This document shows positions 11,412 through 20,689 of a stretch of DNA of 64,000 nt, piece after piece (the first letter of the stretch is position 1; every line of letters starts with the position of its first letter). Where the stretch lies: NCBI RefSeq assembly GCF_014356525.2, contig NC_052506.1, positions 24,439,872 to 24,503,871 of the forward strand, given 5' to 3'. Source of the stretch: Nilaparvata lugens (taxonomy: Eukaryota; Arthropoda; Insecta; Hemiptera; Delphacidae). Below the pieces are notes generated by a model. That model did no database searches, was not told the origin of the DNA, and worked only from the letters and a program-made list of their open reading frames with translations. Both the position numbers and the translations under genes were made by a program.

Positions 11412-11532
11412 TTCGCACCATGGGCAAAAATGTTTTTCCGGCTCTCAATCTTTTCTAGTCCTCGGCCTACGGCCTTGGACTTAAAAACCGATTTCGAGCC
11501 GGAAATATCTCATTTTCGGCCCTAGGTGCGAA
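11412..11532. repeat. 121-bp GC-richer hairpin element
   Basis: The ends 'ttcgcacc' and 'ggtgcgaa' pair, as do 'ttccggctc' with 'gagccggaa' further in. The apex 'agtcctcggcctacggcctt' is itself self-complementary. Pairing continues with mismatches through the whole segment. The apex resembles that of the hairpin at 50998-51077, so the two may be related foldback MITEs. Confidence 0.6.
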
Positions 11533-11540
11533 ATATACTA

Positions 11541-11976
11541 TTACACAGCTTACATGATTCTTTTCAGAATTAAATTCTCTACAATTTTTATTGCGAAGAA
11601 TGATTTGTTTACTGGTCATTAAAGAAAGTTATTGGGCATCAAACGTAGAAGTCTGTGTTTTTCTACTTGGATTTTTTGCATATTCCAACTTTTTTCTCAA
11701 AAACTACCCACACTACAGCTTCCAGACTAGTTTTATTCAATTTTTCAGATATTTTTCCATGTGAATCTAGCATAAGTTTTTCAAAAACTAGTCCCCAAGC
11801 AATTCAGCATCGTTGTATTTCACCAGAGGAACTGAATTCCGGACGAAAACTTTCACTCTGTATAGCTCGCTAATGAAGCGTTCATGGATATATGTTTATA
11901 AGTCTTCTTATGTCTTCTTATTTTTACCTCTACTATCACGTATTAAATTATTTTACCATAATTAAGAATCACCCTG
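11541..11976. repeat. Right terminal inverted repeat of the 3.7-kb element
   Basis: It is the reverse complement of 8277-8708 and ends in 'gaatcaccctg' before the TA at 11977-11978. A short local duplication ('gtcttcttat' twice near 11905-11920) distinguishes it from the left arm, showing independent decay. Confidence 0.85.
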
Positions 11977-12059
11977 TATGGCTTACCATCTCATGTCAAG
12001 AAATCAGATTATTTTGATCAAATCAATTAAAATTTCTATATTTCTCTCATGATACAGTA

Positions 12060-12975
12060 AGCTATTTGATTACACAGCTGATCTCCCACACAGGCACACT
12101 CGTCTTCTGTTATCGACAGACGACGGAATTATCATCTGTTTTTCCAAGGATGAATTATCCTTTTCATGTCCCTCAGCGAGTTTTCCCAGGGATGAGACCT
12201 AGTGCAATCGAATTTTTATATAATAAACCTACTATATTCCGAATTTCGTGAAAATCGTTGGAGCCGTTTTCGAGATCCGTTGAACATAAATAACCAGATA
12301 ATCAGATATAAAAATATAATTAGACATACAGAAATTGCTCGCTTAATATAATAGGATTATGGTATTGACAGACGACAAAATTTTCAGCTGTTTTTCCAAG
12401 GACGTATTTATCCTTTTAATGTCCTTCAGCGAGTTATCCCAGGGTTAAGACCTAGTGCAATCGAATCTTCATATCATAGACCTACTTTGGTACAAATTTC
12501 GTGAGAATCGTTAGAGCCGTTTTCGAGATCTGGTCACATACAGATATATAAACATCTAGATATATTATCAGAAGTTGCTCGTTTAATAGTATAGAAAAAT
12601 CGGAGCGCCGAGCTTTGCTCGTTATTTTTATTTATTGATAAACAGAACACAATTCTCTAAAATGATCGTGTTTATATTTCACAGCTTGCTATGTCATCTT
12701 ATGAATTTCGGGATGCGATATTTTATTTTTCACATTCTCACTCGCTCACTTACTTTTTTACTATTCACAGCTGTTTCAGCCAAGGATGAATTTATTATCC
12801 TTTTAATGTCGTTCAACGAGTTTTCCCGAGGATGAGACCCAGTGCAATCGAATTTTTAAGTCATAAAACAACTATGTTCCAAATTTCGTGAAAATCGTTC
12901 GAGCCGTTTTCGAGATCCGATGAACATAAATATAAATAAAAATACAGAAATTGCTCGCTTAATATAATAGGATAT
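12060..12975 (+). repeat. Three related copies of a dispersed element end
   Basis: Copies at about 12066-12358, 12359-12596 and 12763-12974 share 'ctgtttttccaaggatgaat', 'agacctagtgcaatcgaat', 'aatttcgtgaaaatcgtt', 'gagccgttttcgagatc' and a terminal 'aaattgctcgcttaatataa'-type end. Copies 2 and 3 are shorter and more diverged. Between copies 2 and 3 lies the 'cgccgagctttgctcgttat' plus AAAT-tail phrase also seen at 7965-8000. No open frame is conserved. The layout fits repeated insertion or local duplication of one non-autonomous element. Confidence 0.65.
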
Positions 12976-13130
12976 GCACACATCATGACATTCCAATATC
13001 GAAAATATACAATTGAAAAACAGTTCTATACGCTATAAATCAATCATTGTAAGGGGTGGAAATAACTGAAATATTGGATTATTCAAGGCTAATCAATTAA
13101 TTGATACAGGGTAAACAGCTAGATGGTATT

Positions 13131-13214
13131 TGCAGTAGCATAAGTCTTCTGGGTGAATTACAGCATTTAATTTGCAGGAGCAGAAGTCTTTGGGGTGAAT
13201 TACAGCATTTAATT
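13131..13214 (+). repeat. 42-bp unit repeated twice in tandem
   Basis: The units 13131-13172 and 13173-13214 both read 'tgcag..gcagaagtctt..gggtgaattacagcattt' with five or six differences. It is a short local duplication with no coding meaning. Confidence 0.7.
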
Positions 13215-13250
13215 TGGATTTTCGTTTCATAACAATCATTGTAAGTTAAA

Positions 13251-13366
13251 TGTACACAGAAAACCCAATCATATTACTCTGGAAATTCAACTGGTACATT
13301 TCCCTCGGATTTAGTCCCTTTTCAGCCGACGAGAGGGAATAAATTCCCTGAGAAACTTCCCTGCTA
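13251..13366 (+). repeat. 110-bp dispersed repeat, copy 2
   Basis: It begins 'tgtacacagaaaacccaat' and matches 5357-5466 in the same orientation. The minus-strand open frame across it (13246-13509) is a by-product of the repeat. The sequence that follows here (from 13367) is not present after copy 1. Confidence 0.6.
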
Positions 13367-14059
13367 CACCAGTCTTGGCACACAGCAGAGTTTCCTATTG
13401 ACGTTTGAAATTCCCTGACCGCCGGTGCCAATATGCGCATTGCGCTTGCGTACAAGAGCTGCGCGCGCACCGTCTTCTGTCTCTGTCCTTGCTCCTGGCG
13501 AAGACTCAACTCGAATACTGGTCAGTTTGGATTTGGCTTGCTCATCAGTCGTTATCGTTTGATGTACACTAGTGGACGTATTTACGTCCTGTTAACGGTA
13601 TTAACGTACGGTCGTTGTTTTAGACGGTTATTGTGTTAGATTATTGTGTCCTGTGTTAGAATTAAGTCGCCCAGATAACGGATACACTCTTGCAGTCATC
13701 TGAATTGTGAGTAAAACGCTGGATTAATCCTAACCTAAATCTCGTCTGCAGGTGCTGTGAGCACTTTGTTTACTCTTTGATACAATACCGCACTGCTGTG
13801 GTGTTATAACAAAGCACTGGTGCATCTGAACAGGTCTTTTGTTGATCCAGGATCTATTTTAAACCTCGGTTAAGCGTCAGATAATGCAGTTCTCGTTGAT
13901 TATGATTCTTATCTTCTATAACAACGTCATTCTTATCAAGGAGCATGTGGACAACATGCTAATTTTTACTCGAGTATTGAGTTTTATTTCAGAGAGACTA
14001 GTATTGATGTGATATATAACTGGTATTAGCCTATAATAATATATGATTTTATGAAAAAT
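13367..14059. other. Unassigned GC-richer region, possibly promoter-like
   Basis: 13430-13800 is richer in G and C than its surroundings, with 'gctgcgcgcgcaccgtcttc' and several CG dinucleotides. An arthropod initiator-type TCAGT lies at 13522-13526. No TATA box is evident and no coding exon is recognisable. It could be an LTR or host promoter, but I cannot tell which, and the Inr match may be chance. Confidence 0.25.
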
Positions 14060-14762
14060 CATAATAATAATAAAGTTTATTCCTTTAAGTACGGTACGGT
14101 ATACAGAATATACAATAATTGGAAACGTCAGCCATAAATTAAATTAAGATCTAACAAATAATCACGTCAATTCCTTAACTTCTAGGATATGCACTATAAT
14201 ACAAATATTACTTTAAGTATAATGTCAATAGGAAATATGAACATATATTCAGAAATAATTATTGTTAAATATCCCTTCATCCATATTAAAATACTCAGCT
14301 AGTGAATAAAGAGGATTTTCCGTTAGAACTTAGAAGCATTTTTAATCTATTCTTGAAAGCATTTTTTTATTGTCATGACTCTTCACATTGATGGGTAGCT
14401 TGTTGAATATTTTTAAAGAGATTAACTTTGAACTTTTCTGAACTCCATTAAGTCTGGTATAGGGCACATCAATGTCTTAGGCCTACCTATTTCTTGTATA
14501 ATAGTGGTGAATATTTTCCCTACATATAAACAAATTCAAATTTTCTTTACATTTACGGCCAACATGAAAACAAACAAGCTATATACAGTCATTATCCCTT
14601 GATTGATCCCTTGCAGTGCTCCAAGTAGTCAGCATTGGAAATAGTTCTTATTGCCTTCTTTTGAAGCAGTAGGATTTTATGAGTATCAGGAGAACACCCC
14701 CATAGAGAGATATAAATTAAGACAACATAATTAAGACCCACACAACATATAAATTATGTTGT
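14060..14762 (-). pseudogene. LINE 3' end with reverse-transcriptase C-terminal remnant
   Basis: On the minus strand, 14590-14720 reads through 'WGCSPDTHKILLLQKKAIR' and 'TISNADYLEHCK'. This is the conserved end of the reverse transcriptase of Jockey/CR1/RTE-like LINEs (typically 'WG.S..IL.LQK+AIR.I'). Further downstream a shifted frame reads 'FNKLPINVKSHD', matching the usual 'YN.LP..I+' motif. Stops and frameshifts are frequent after that. The copy ends at 14059-14078 with the complement of an AAT-repeat tail. The 5' part is missing, as in most LINE copies, and it is inactive. Confidence 0.75.
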
Positions 14763-15224
14763 GTAATACCTCTTATATTTTTATCTTAAATCCATCGTAC
14801 AGTACTGTTTTAATCAACCATGGTTTGGTTGTCTTTTATTGTGGTTAGTTGTTATGAATAGAGCCAATACTATAAGAATTTATTATTTTTTTCACAAATA
14901 CTACTCCTGAATATATATATATATTATTGTACATTACTTATATATTCCTTACTTATTGCTGTTACAGTTGTAGTAGCCTAAAAAACTGTATTATAGTAAG
15001 ATGATTTACCGTTTGAATTTATATATGAATTCATCACTACTATTTTATCATTTATTAATTGTTTAGAAATTTGGTGATCTCTTTGGAAAACCTAACGTTT
15101 CTTGTGTGAGATTTTTTGCTATTTGCTATTTGTAGAGTCTTTTTATGCTTGATGTGACGATGAGAAGAGTTTAATAGCCGGTTCCATATATTATTTTTAA
15201 ATTTAACCACGGATTGACGTCCTC
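14763..15224. other. AT-rich DNA, nothing recognised
   Basis: It contains an (AT)n run near 14911-14923 and no coding or structural signal. The minus-strand frame at 15055-15240 shows no family motif. Confidence 0.4.
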
Positions 15225-15227
15225 TTA

Positions 15228-15357
15228 GTGCCGGTTGCACAAAAGCCGGTTAAATTTCAATCCTGATTCACGAGAACCAATCTGAGAAGCCGCCTTTTCA
15301 AAAAGCTCTTTTCTGATTGGTTCTCGTGAAATTAATCAGGATTAAATTCAACCGGCA
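15228..15357. mobile_element. 130-bp TTA-flanked palindromic MITE
   Basis: The ends 'gtgccggtt' and 'aaccggcac' pair, and pairing continues through 'cctgatt' and 'gagaaccaatc' to an inner loop rich in 'cttttcaaaaag'. TTA flanks both ends (15225-15227 and 15358-15360), as in PIF/Harbinger insertions; the right flank reads TTAA. Elements with these ends are, to my knowledge, common in hemipteran genomes. It is non-autonomous and has no coding. Confidence 0.75.
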
Positions 15358-15362
15358 CTTAA

Positions 15363-15810
15363 TATCTCTTGTTTTGTTTTTTGATTTTAAGTGTGAGATA
15401 TAAAATGTTTCTCTCATGCTATTATGAAATTATGTTTATTTATGAAAATAAAAGCATTCTATCACTTTCGATAACAGTCCTTCAATTTGATGATCCAATT
15501 CGGGTTTTAATAAGGTTCAATGTTGTCATTAATATAATTGATCGTCAATAATTAATGGAAATACCAAGTCAAGAATGGCATCTGCGTGCTTCAAATGAGT
15601 GAAATTTGATACTTCTGCTGGGGCAGGTCTCTCCCCATCAAAACCCTTTCTGATAATTAGAAGCAGAGCTGCTCCCTGGGGTGTGCAAAGCAATTTGCGA
15701 AGTTAGTCAGACGGTACAAAAATTTATGAAGATCACTGCATCATTGCAGTCGATAGTTGGTGATATAATAAGCATGGAGCATACTGCAAAAAGCTAGCAC
15801 GATAATAAGC
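15363..15810. other. Unassigned sequence left of the tandem duplication
   Basis: Mixed AT-rich DNA with a slightly GC-richer stretch at 15620-15710. The plus-strand 60-codon frame at 15369-15551 shows no family features. Confidence 0.3.
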
Positions 15811-16820
15811 TTGAAATTAATGGCCTATCTCAAAAAAAATGATAAAGTGGCTCGCTTGAGTTGAGCTTGATAAGTGACATGTCAAATAAAATTAAAAAAT
15901 CATAATGTACTGTGTGTATTAGAAATCCTATAATTGAACTACGGCAAGACCTCTATAGATAGCAGATTGATAATAATAGACAAAAAACAATAAAGAATTG
16001 AATTGCTAATTGTTTAGCTAGTCATTTAAATAAGCTACTAGAATTAACGAGGTTTTCCTATTCTTTGTATTTTTTATTATATTCATTTGTACCCGTACTA
16101 TATAATAAAGTATTGTACTTTATTTGGAGGTCTTGTACTTTATACTTTGTAAGCAAGATAAAGTACGCAAAAATACTTTATTTTGCTCAATAAAGTTCTA
16201 TGTAATAAAGTACGAGGAAATCAAAACATTTTAAGTTAGTAGAGTGGCGGAGACTGTCAGATTTTAACTAAATATTGGCTACATTTTTTCAGTGCATGTG
16301 ATGCTGATGAGTTCAAGAATTTGTATAAAGTGGTTTAATATTTACTCTCTATCCCTGCCACTTCAGCATTTGTGGAAATGGTTTTTCGGTGATGAATGAT
16401 AAGTGGAGAGATGAGAGGAGCAAAGCATATTTGAATCTAAGAAATAATGAATCAATGATTCATTCCAATTTGAATGTTGATTGCAAAGACGCTTTGCAAC
16501 TCTTCACCAGTAACAATTATTTATTGATGAGGCCAAAAGCAATAAGAAATATATTTTCAAGAATAACTAATTTTATTACATTTTTTGTTAAATTTAAAAT
16601 TCATTATTGAACTCATTTTGTATTCCATTATATTCATGTATTGTATTTTGAATATCCATTCAAAATTACTTTATTTGCATGGGCTACTTATAAAAGTTAT
16701 TAAAAACATAACGCACCCTTTATTTATTTTTTCCAGGAGCAAATTCAAGCTCTAAAATCAAAAAATAATACTCAATAATCAGCCTTGTGGAGCACTTGAT
16801 AGAAGAAAACCATAAATATA
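15811..16820 (+). repeat. Tandem duplication, copy 1 (1010 bp)
   Basis: Bases 15811-16820 are repeated head to tail at 16821-17829. I find only four differences: A/G near 15835 and 16847, A/G in 'gcaagata', one T in the 'actttattttgctc' run, and T/G near 16526. The shared junction word is 'ttg'. At about 99.6 percent identity this is very recent compared with everything else in the window, or an assembly duplication. The unit holds a hAT remnant and a cluster of ATAAAGTA/TACTTTAT words at 16095-16215. Confidence 0.92.
16340..16560 (+). pseudogene. hAT transposase C-terminal remnant, copy 1
   Basis: The frame before 16389 reads 'LLSIPATSAFVEMVF'. After a one-base frame slip in the T run it continues 'SVMNDKWRDERSKAYLNLR'. 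This matches the hAT dimerisation region (typically 'P.SSA.VER.FS.....W.DERN.L....'). The ER of the family is EM here. Only about 50 residues survive, without the catalytic domain, so it cannot be active. The open frame 16389-16610 is the part after the slip. Confidence 0.7.
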
Positions 16821-17829
16821 TTGAAATTAATGGCCTATCTCAAAAAAAATGATAGAGTGGCTCGCTTGAGTTGAGCTTGATAAGTGACATGTCAAATAAA
16901 ATTAAAAAATCATAATGTACTGTGTGTATTAGAAATCCTATAATTGAACTACGGCAAGACCTCTATAGATAGCAGATTGATAATAATAGACAAAAAACAA
17001 TAAAGAATTGAATTGCTAATTGTTTAGCTAGTCATTTAAATAAGCTACTAGAATTAACGAGGTTTTCCTATTCTTTGTATTTTTTATTATATTCATTTGT
17101 ACCCGTACTATATAATAAAGTATTGTACTTTATTTGGAGGTCTTGTACTTTATACTTTGTAAGCAAGGTAAAGTACGCAAAAATACTTTATTTGCTCAAT
17201 AAAGTTCTATGTAATAAAGTACGAGGAAATCAAAACATTTTAAGTTAGTAGAGTGGCGGAGACTGTCAGATTTTAACTAAATATTGGCTACATTTTTTCA
17301 GTGCATGTGATGCTGATGAGTTCAAGAATTTGTATAAAGTGGTTTAATATTTACTCTCTATCCCTGCCACTTCAGCATTTGTGGAAATGGTTTTTCGGTG
17401 ATGAATGATAAGTGGAGAGATGAGAGGAGCAAAGCATATTTGAATCTAAGAAATAATGAATCAATGATTCATTCCAATTTGAATGTTGATTGCAAAGACG
17501 CTTTGCAACTCTTCACCAGTAACAATTATTTATGGATGAGGCCAAAAGCAATAAGAAATATATTTTCAAGAATAACTAATTTTATTACATTTTTTGTTAA
17601 ATTTAAAATTCATTATTGAACTCATTTTGTATTCCATTATATTCATGTATTGTATTTTGAATATCCATTCAAAATTACTTTATTTGCATGGGCTACTTAT
17701 AAAAGTTATTAAAAACATAACGCACCCTTTATTTATTTTTTCCAGGAGCAAATTCAAGCTCTAAAATCAAAAAATAATACTCAATAATCAGCCTTGTGGA
17801 GCACTTGATAGAAGAAAACCATAAATATA
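16821..17829 (+). repeat. Tandem duplication, copy 2 (1009 bp)
   Basis: Near-identical to 15811-16820. Homology ends at 'accataaatatattg', after which unique sequence starts. One T fewer in a homopolymer explains the one-base length difference. Confidence 0.92.
17349..17569 (+). pseudogene. hAT transposase C-terminal remnant, copy 2
   Basis: It has the same frame slip and the same residues as copy 1, except Leu to Trp in 'NNYLWMRPK'. Because both copies share the frameshift, the gene was already dead before the duplication. Confidence 0.7.
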
Positions 17830-18060
17830 TTGATATGAATGCTAATATGAAGATTTTAAACGTTGGAAGTAAATTAAATTAATGCAAATGAAGATTTCAT
17901 ATTATCTACACTACAGCAAAATGAAATAGTAATAAACTAATAAATATCATTCAATTCGATTTAGATAATCCCATTTTTGATAAAATTATGCAAACCAAGA
18001 AATAGAACATAATATGGAGGATAGTCTTATATGTACATGAATTAGTCAATACTTTTTTAT
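17830..18060. other. AT-rich DNA right of the duplication
   Basis: No coding or repeat signal beyond base composition. Confidence 0.3.
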
Positions 18061-18185
18061 TTATTTATTCATTTTTCAGTTGAACTTGAAAATGGCTAAA
18101 ATAAGCTGAAACCGGTCGTTCTTTTAAAATATTTTTAATATTTCATAATTTATAAATAAAGGGTGCTTTATGTTTTTAATAAATC
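18055..18185 (+). repeat. Retroposon-like end with GAAACCGGTC motif
   Basis: After a TTTATTTATT run comes 'cttgaaaatggctaaaataa' then 'gctgaaaccggtcgttcttt' and an A/T-rich stretch. This phrase resembles the 'CTGAAGATGGC...GCCGAAACCGGTCG' motif common near the ends of arthropod retroposons, including Penelope-like elements. 'aaataaagggtgctttatgt' at 18156-18175 is the reverse complement of a phrase near the end of each 1-kb duplicate (about 16700-16730 and 17709-17739). Confidence 0.4.
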
Positions 18186-18995
18186 ATTTAAAATTGTATT
18201 TTGAGAAGTACACATATCTTTGGCCAGAGTGCAATTTTTTGCATTAAATTTCTTAATCTTGTGTACCTCAAATTATTTTGCAATGGCCTAGAGTTGATTA
18301 AATTGTTGCAGAGTAGCAGAGTAACAATATAATGCATTTTTTCAAGGAGTATAACTTACGTTTTGAATTTATAAGACCAACTCTAAAACTTTTTGGATTA
18401 AGTAACATAGATTATGTTTTTTTTTCATGATACTATATTAAACAATTCTTCTGTATGAGCATGTGCTTTGTAACAAATGAAATTAATTTATCTTTTTAAT
18501 GATTTATGATTATTTTCGTCATACCAGTATGTAATCAATAACTTTCCAAGCTATTATGTTCTTATTTGGATAAATCGAATTATTCTATAATAATAATTTA
18601 TTATAATGGATTTTAATAGTGATTAGTGATATTCATCTCAATTTGTCATCAGTCTTATAATTATCATCAATGTTTTCCATCCAGCCAATGCATACAGTTT
18701 GAAGCGATGAATCTCACTCCAACCCTCACCCAGCCGTAAGTTTGCCCGCAACCCTTTAATTAGAATTGAAAGTTTTTCCCTGTGAATATTTCACGCTCTA
18801 GTGCCTATCGTGCCCGGGGATGATGACAAAGGGTAGTTTCAGCCCCATATTGATGGTGAATATAATATTTGAAACAATTCCACCCTCCCCCCATTGTGGT
18901 TCAGAGTTGGAGTGCCACTCCCCCCACCACCCCCACCATGACCATCATTAGGTGGTGTGCTTGAAACATAGAACTATATAATATTATAGTGAGCT
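18186..18995. other. AT-rich DNA grading into a C-rich stretch
   Basis: 18680-18730 contains 'atacagtttgaagcgatgaa' with 'tctcactcc', a weak match to the end of the CTGACAG repeat. 18885-18945 is rich in CCCCC-type runs. No coding was seen. Confidence 0.3.
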
Positions 18996-19072
18996 CTACT
19001 GTCAGCATTAGTTGAATGAGTAGCATTGATGTTGATCATAAGGAATACTGACAGTTGGAGGTGAGTCTCACT
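18996..19072 (+). repeat. CTGACAG-family repeat, well-preserved single unit
   Basis: It reads 'ctactgtcagcattagttga', then 'gtagcattgatgttgatcat', then 'aaggaatactgacagttgga' and 'gtgagtctcact'. The core between CTGTCAG and CTGACAG is shared with 31955-32018 almost word for word, and in inverted orientation with 22353-22426. The unit is bounded by inverted 7-mers. Class and role are unknown. Confidence 0.65.
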
Positions 19073-19707
19073 CTACCTATTGCTGGTTCAAAGAGAGAGT
19101 TGTACGTGAACCTAGTCGACTGTCGGCGAGAGTCGATAATCGAAAAAGCCATCGATTCATTTCGATGAACTCAATTATGAAAGTTTTCTCGACCGCAAGC
19201 CAACCGTAATCAAACTTTGCGCGCGTAGAGATGAGAGTCGCCGCGCGCTGTAATTAATTGCAACACTTTCGGCCACTTTGGTGGCTGGCCACTGCCAATA
19301 CGGCCAAACTGCCAACGCCCCAAGTCACTCCCTTAATTGATATAATTTATATTGATTCAATTAGTCGCGAGCATTGATTAATTGATGCGTGTTCGCGATG
19401 GACTTTAGTCGCGCGACAACTTTACCTTGTCAAATGGGATCGGTTTTTGGTTAGTTGTATTTCACAAAAGAGAACCACATATTGTTCATTCCTGTGCAGT
19501 TGTACTGTTTGTGATTTCTCACCGAGACGACACCCAGAAAGTCCTTCTAGTAGCTGAGAGAGTAGCTAGTCAGCTGCTGGTAGGAATCAGACAATCAGAG
19601 GACATTATTTAATTATTGATGTCGTGTCAGCAAGGAATCGGTGAGTATGAAAATTGCACTTCACTATTGAAAGTTTTTTCGTCAAGAACTCTATTGAGAT
19701 ATTAGTC
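19073..19707. other. GC-richer, apparently unique island
   Basis: 19100-19430 has dense CG dinucleotides ('cgcgcgtagagatgagagtc', 'gtcgccgcgcgctg', 'gtcgcgcgacaac') mixed with homeodomain-type TAATTAATTG, TTAATTGATA and GATTAATTGATG words. Nothing in it recurs in the window. It looks more like a conserved regulatory segment than transposon debris, but composition alone cannot show this. The 61-codon frame at 19427-19612 has no family motif. Confidence 0.3.
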
Positions 19708-20324
19708 TTAAAGGGCCCTACTACACACCTACAGATTTGGCTCGCAGATTTGGCCTGTGTTGGCTCGTGTCCTTGAACGACTCGGAGCAAAATCACTACA
19801 CACTAGTAGTAAGCAACACGATCCCGGCCTGCCCTACTTTTCAACGCTATCCAAACCACCAAAATCTAAATCGTCCAATAATGCAGATAGAGGAATTTTG
19901 ATTTCAGATTTGAATTCAGCTACCCCAAATTCCATGAAGCGTAAGTCCCATTTTCGAAAATACCCGAAAACAAGGGAGTTATGGCTGTTTTTAATATGGC
20001 TTTCTATTATCATAGTAAAAACGTACTAGGTTGATAAGATAATAATTTTTTGCTCACAAAGGGAAAGGTTTTTAGAAGTGTTTGAACACTCAAAAGTTTA
20101 GGTCTAAACATGAACATTTTTAAAACTTTTTTTTAAATTTTAAACTTTGAAAAGATGAATCCAAATATGAAATCAGAAAATCAAAAATCAACTATGAATA
20201 TGAAAAGAGTTGAATATACGGATTCAACTCTGACCATTTTCACTTTCATTTCCTCCTTATTGTTATCTTATCTGTCTCTCTCTACACACACACACTCTGT
20301 CTCTCTTTCTGGGATATTTTTAAT

Positions 20325-20583
20325 ATTCTTTCCGAAGAATGGACATTGATATCTCCAAAGCTCCGCCAATTTATGTAGATGCATAACAATATAATTATTA
20401 TCTATAGTTATTATATTACAAATTGCTTTTTCATATCATATAGAGTTCAATAATTATTTTCTTAGTCTATATTATGTAAATTCATCTATAATTTGTCTGT
20501 ATTGTAAGCTATTGTATATAACTGTATAAGCAGTATATATATTGTAATCTACATAAATAAAGTACTCAATCAATCAATCAATC
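20325..20583 (+). repeat. LINE-like fragment with (CAAT)n tail
   Basis: It begins 'ttctttccgaagaatggaca'. One frame reads 'MDIDISKAPPIYVDA' before a stop. PPI(Y/F)V motifs are typical of the gag-like ORF1 of Jockey-type LINEs, so this may be an ORF1 scrap, though it is very short. The copy ends in 'aaataaagtactcaatcaat' plus further CAAT units. The first 130 bases recur inverted at 33905-34035, where the same frame reads a close variant. Confidence 0.4.
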
Positions 20584-20689
20584 TCTCTCTCTCTCCCTCT
20601 CTGACGGATGTGAATTCAGTAAGCTTTTTGAGGTCCGCTGAAGTGCAGTTTCATTAACAGATCTTTCAACGCCACTTAAAATTAAAAGT

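Larger units (their letters stand above)
10289..11540. other. Interior of the 3.7-kb element right of the inner transposon
   Basis: This is AT-rich DNA without coding capacity. It includes a 14-bp inverted repeat around 10572-10624 ('atagagaaaacatt' and its complement), a tRNA-like sequence at 10916-11005 and a hairpin at 11412-11532. It may be the original core of the outer element or a further insertion. Confidence 0.4.
8277..11976. mobile_element. 3.7-kb TA-flanked element with 430-bp terminal inverted repeats
   Basis: The left end reads 'cagggtgattcataattatg' and the right end is its close reverse complement. The arms 8277-8708 and 11541-11976 match almost throughout with scattered substitutions and small indels. 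The dinucleotide TA flanks both ends (8275-8276 and 11977-11978), the target duplication of the Tc1/mariner superfamily. Inside lie a second inverted-repeat element with a broken transposase (8771-10288), a tRNA-like sequence and a hairpin (11412-11532). Either a long-armed foldback element was invaded by the inner one, or the outer arms belong to the transposase family itself. The inner inverted repeats favour the first reading. Confidence 0.85.

Noticed and set aside
8277..11976. Reading the outer 430-bp arms as LTRs
   Set aside because: They are inverted, not direct, and TA rather than a 4-6 bp duplication flanks them.
5357..13366. The two same-direction 110-bp repeats as the LTRs of one 8-kb retrotransposon
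   Set aside because: The intervening 7.8 kb is filled with unrelated DNA elements and repeat arrays, with no gag, pol, primer-binding site or polypurine tract in place.
13246..13509. 87-codon minus-strand open frame that partly recurs at 5357-5466
   Set aside because: The recurring part is the 110-bp repeat, and the frame is not preserved in the other copy (stops and indels).
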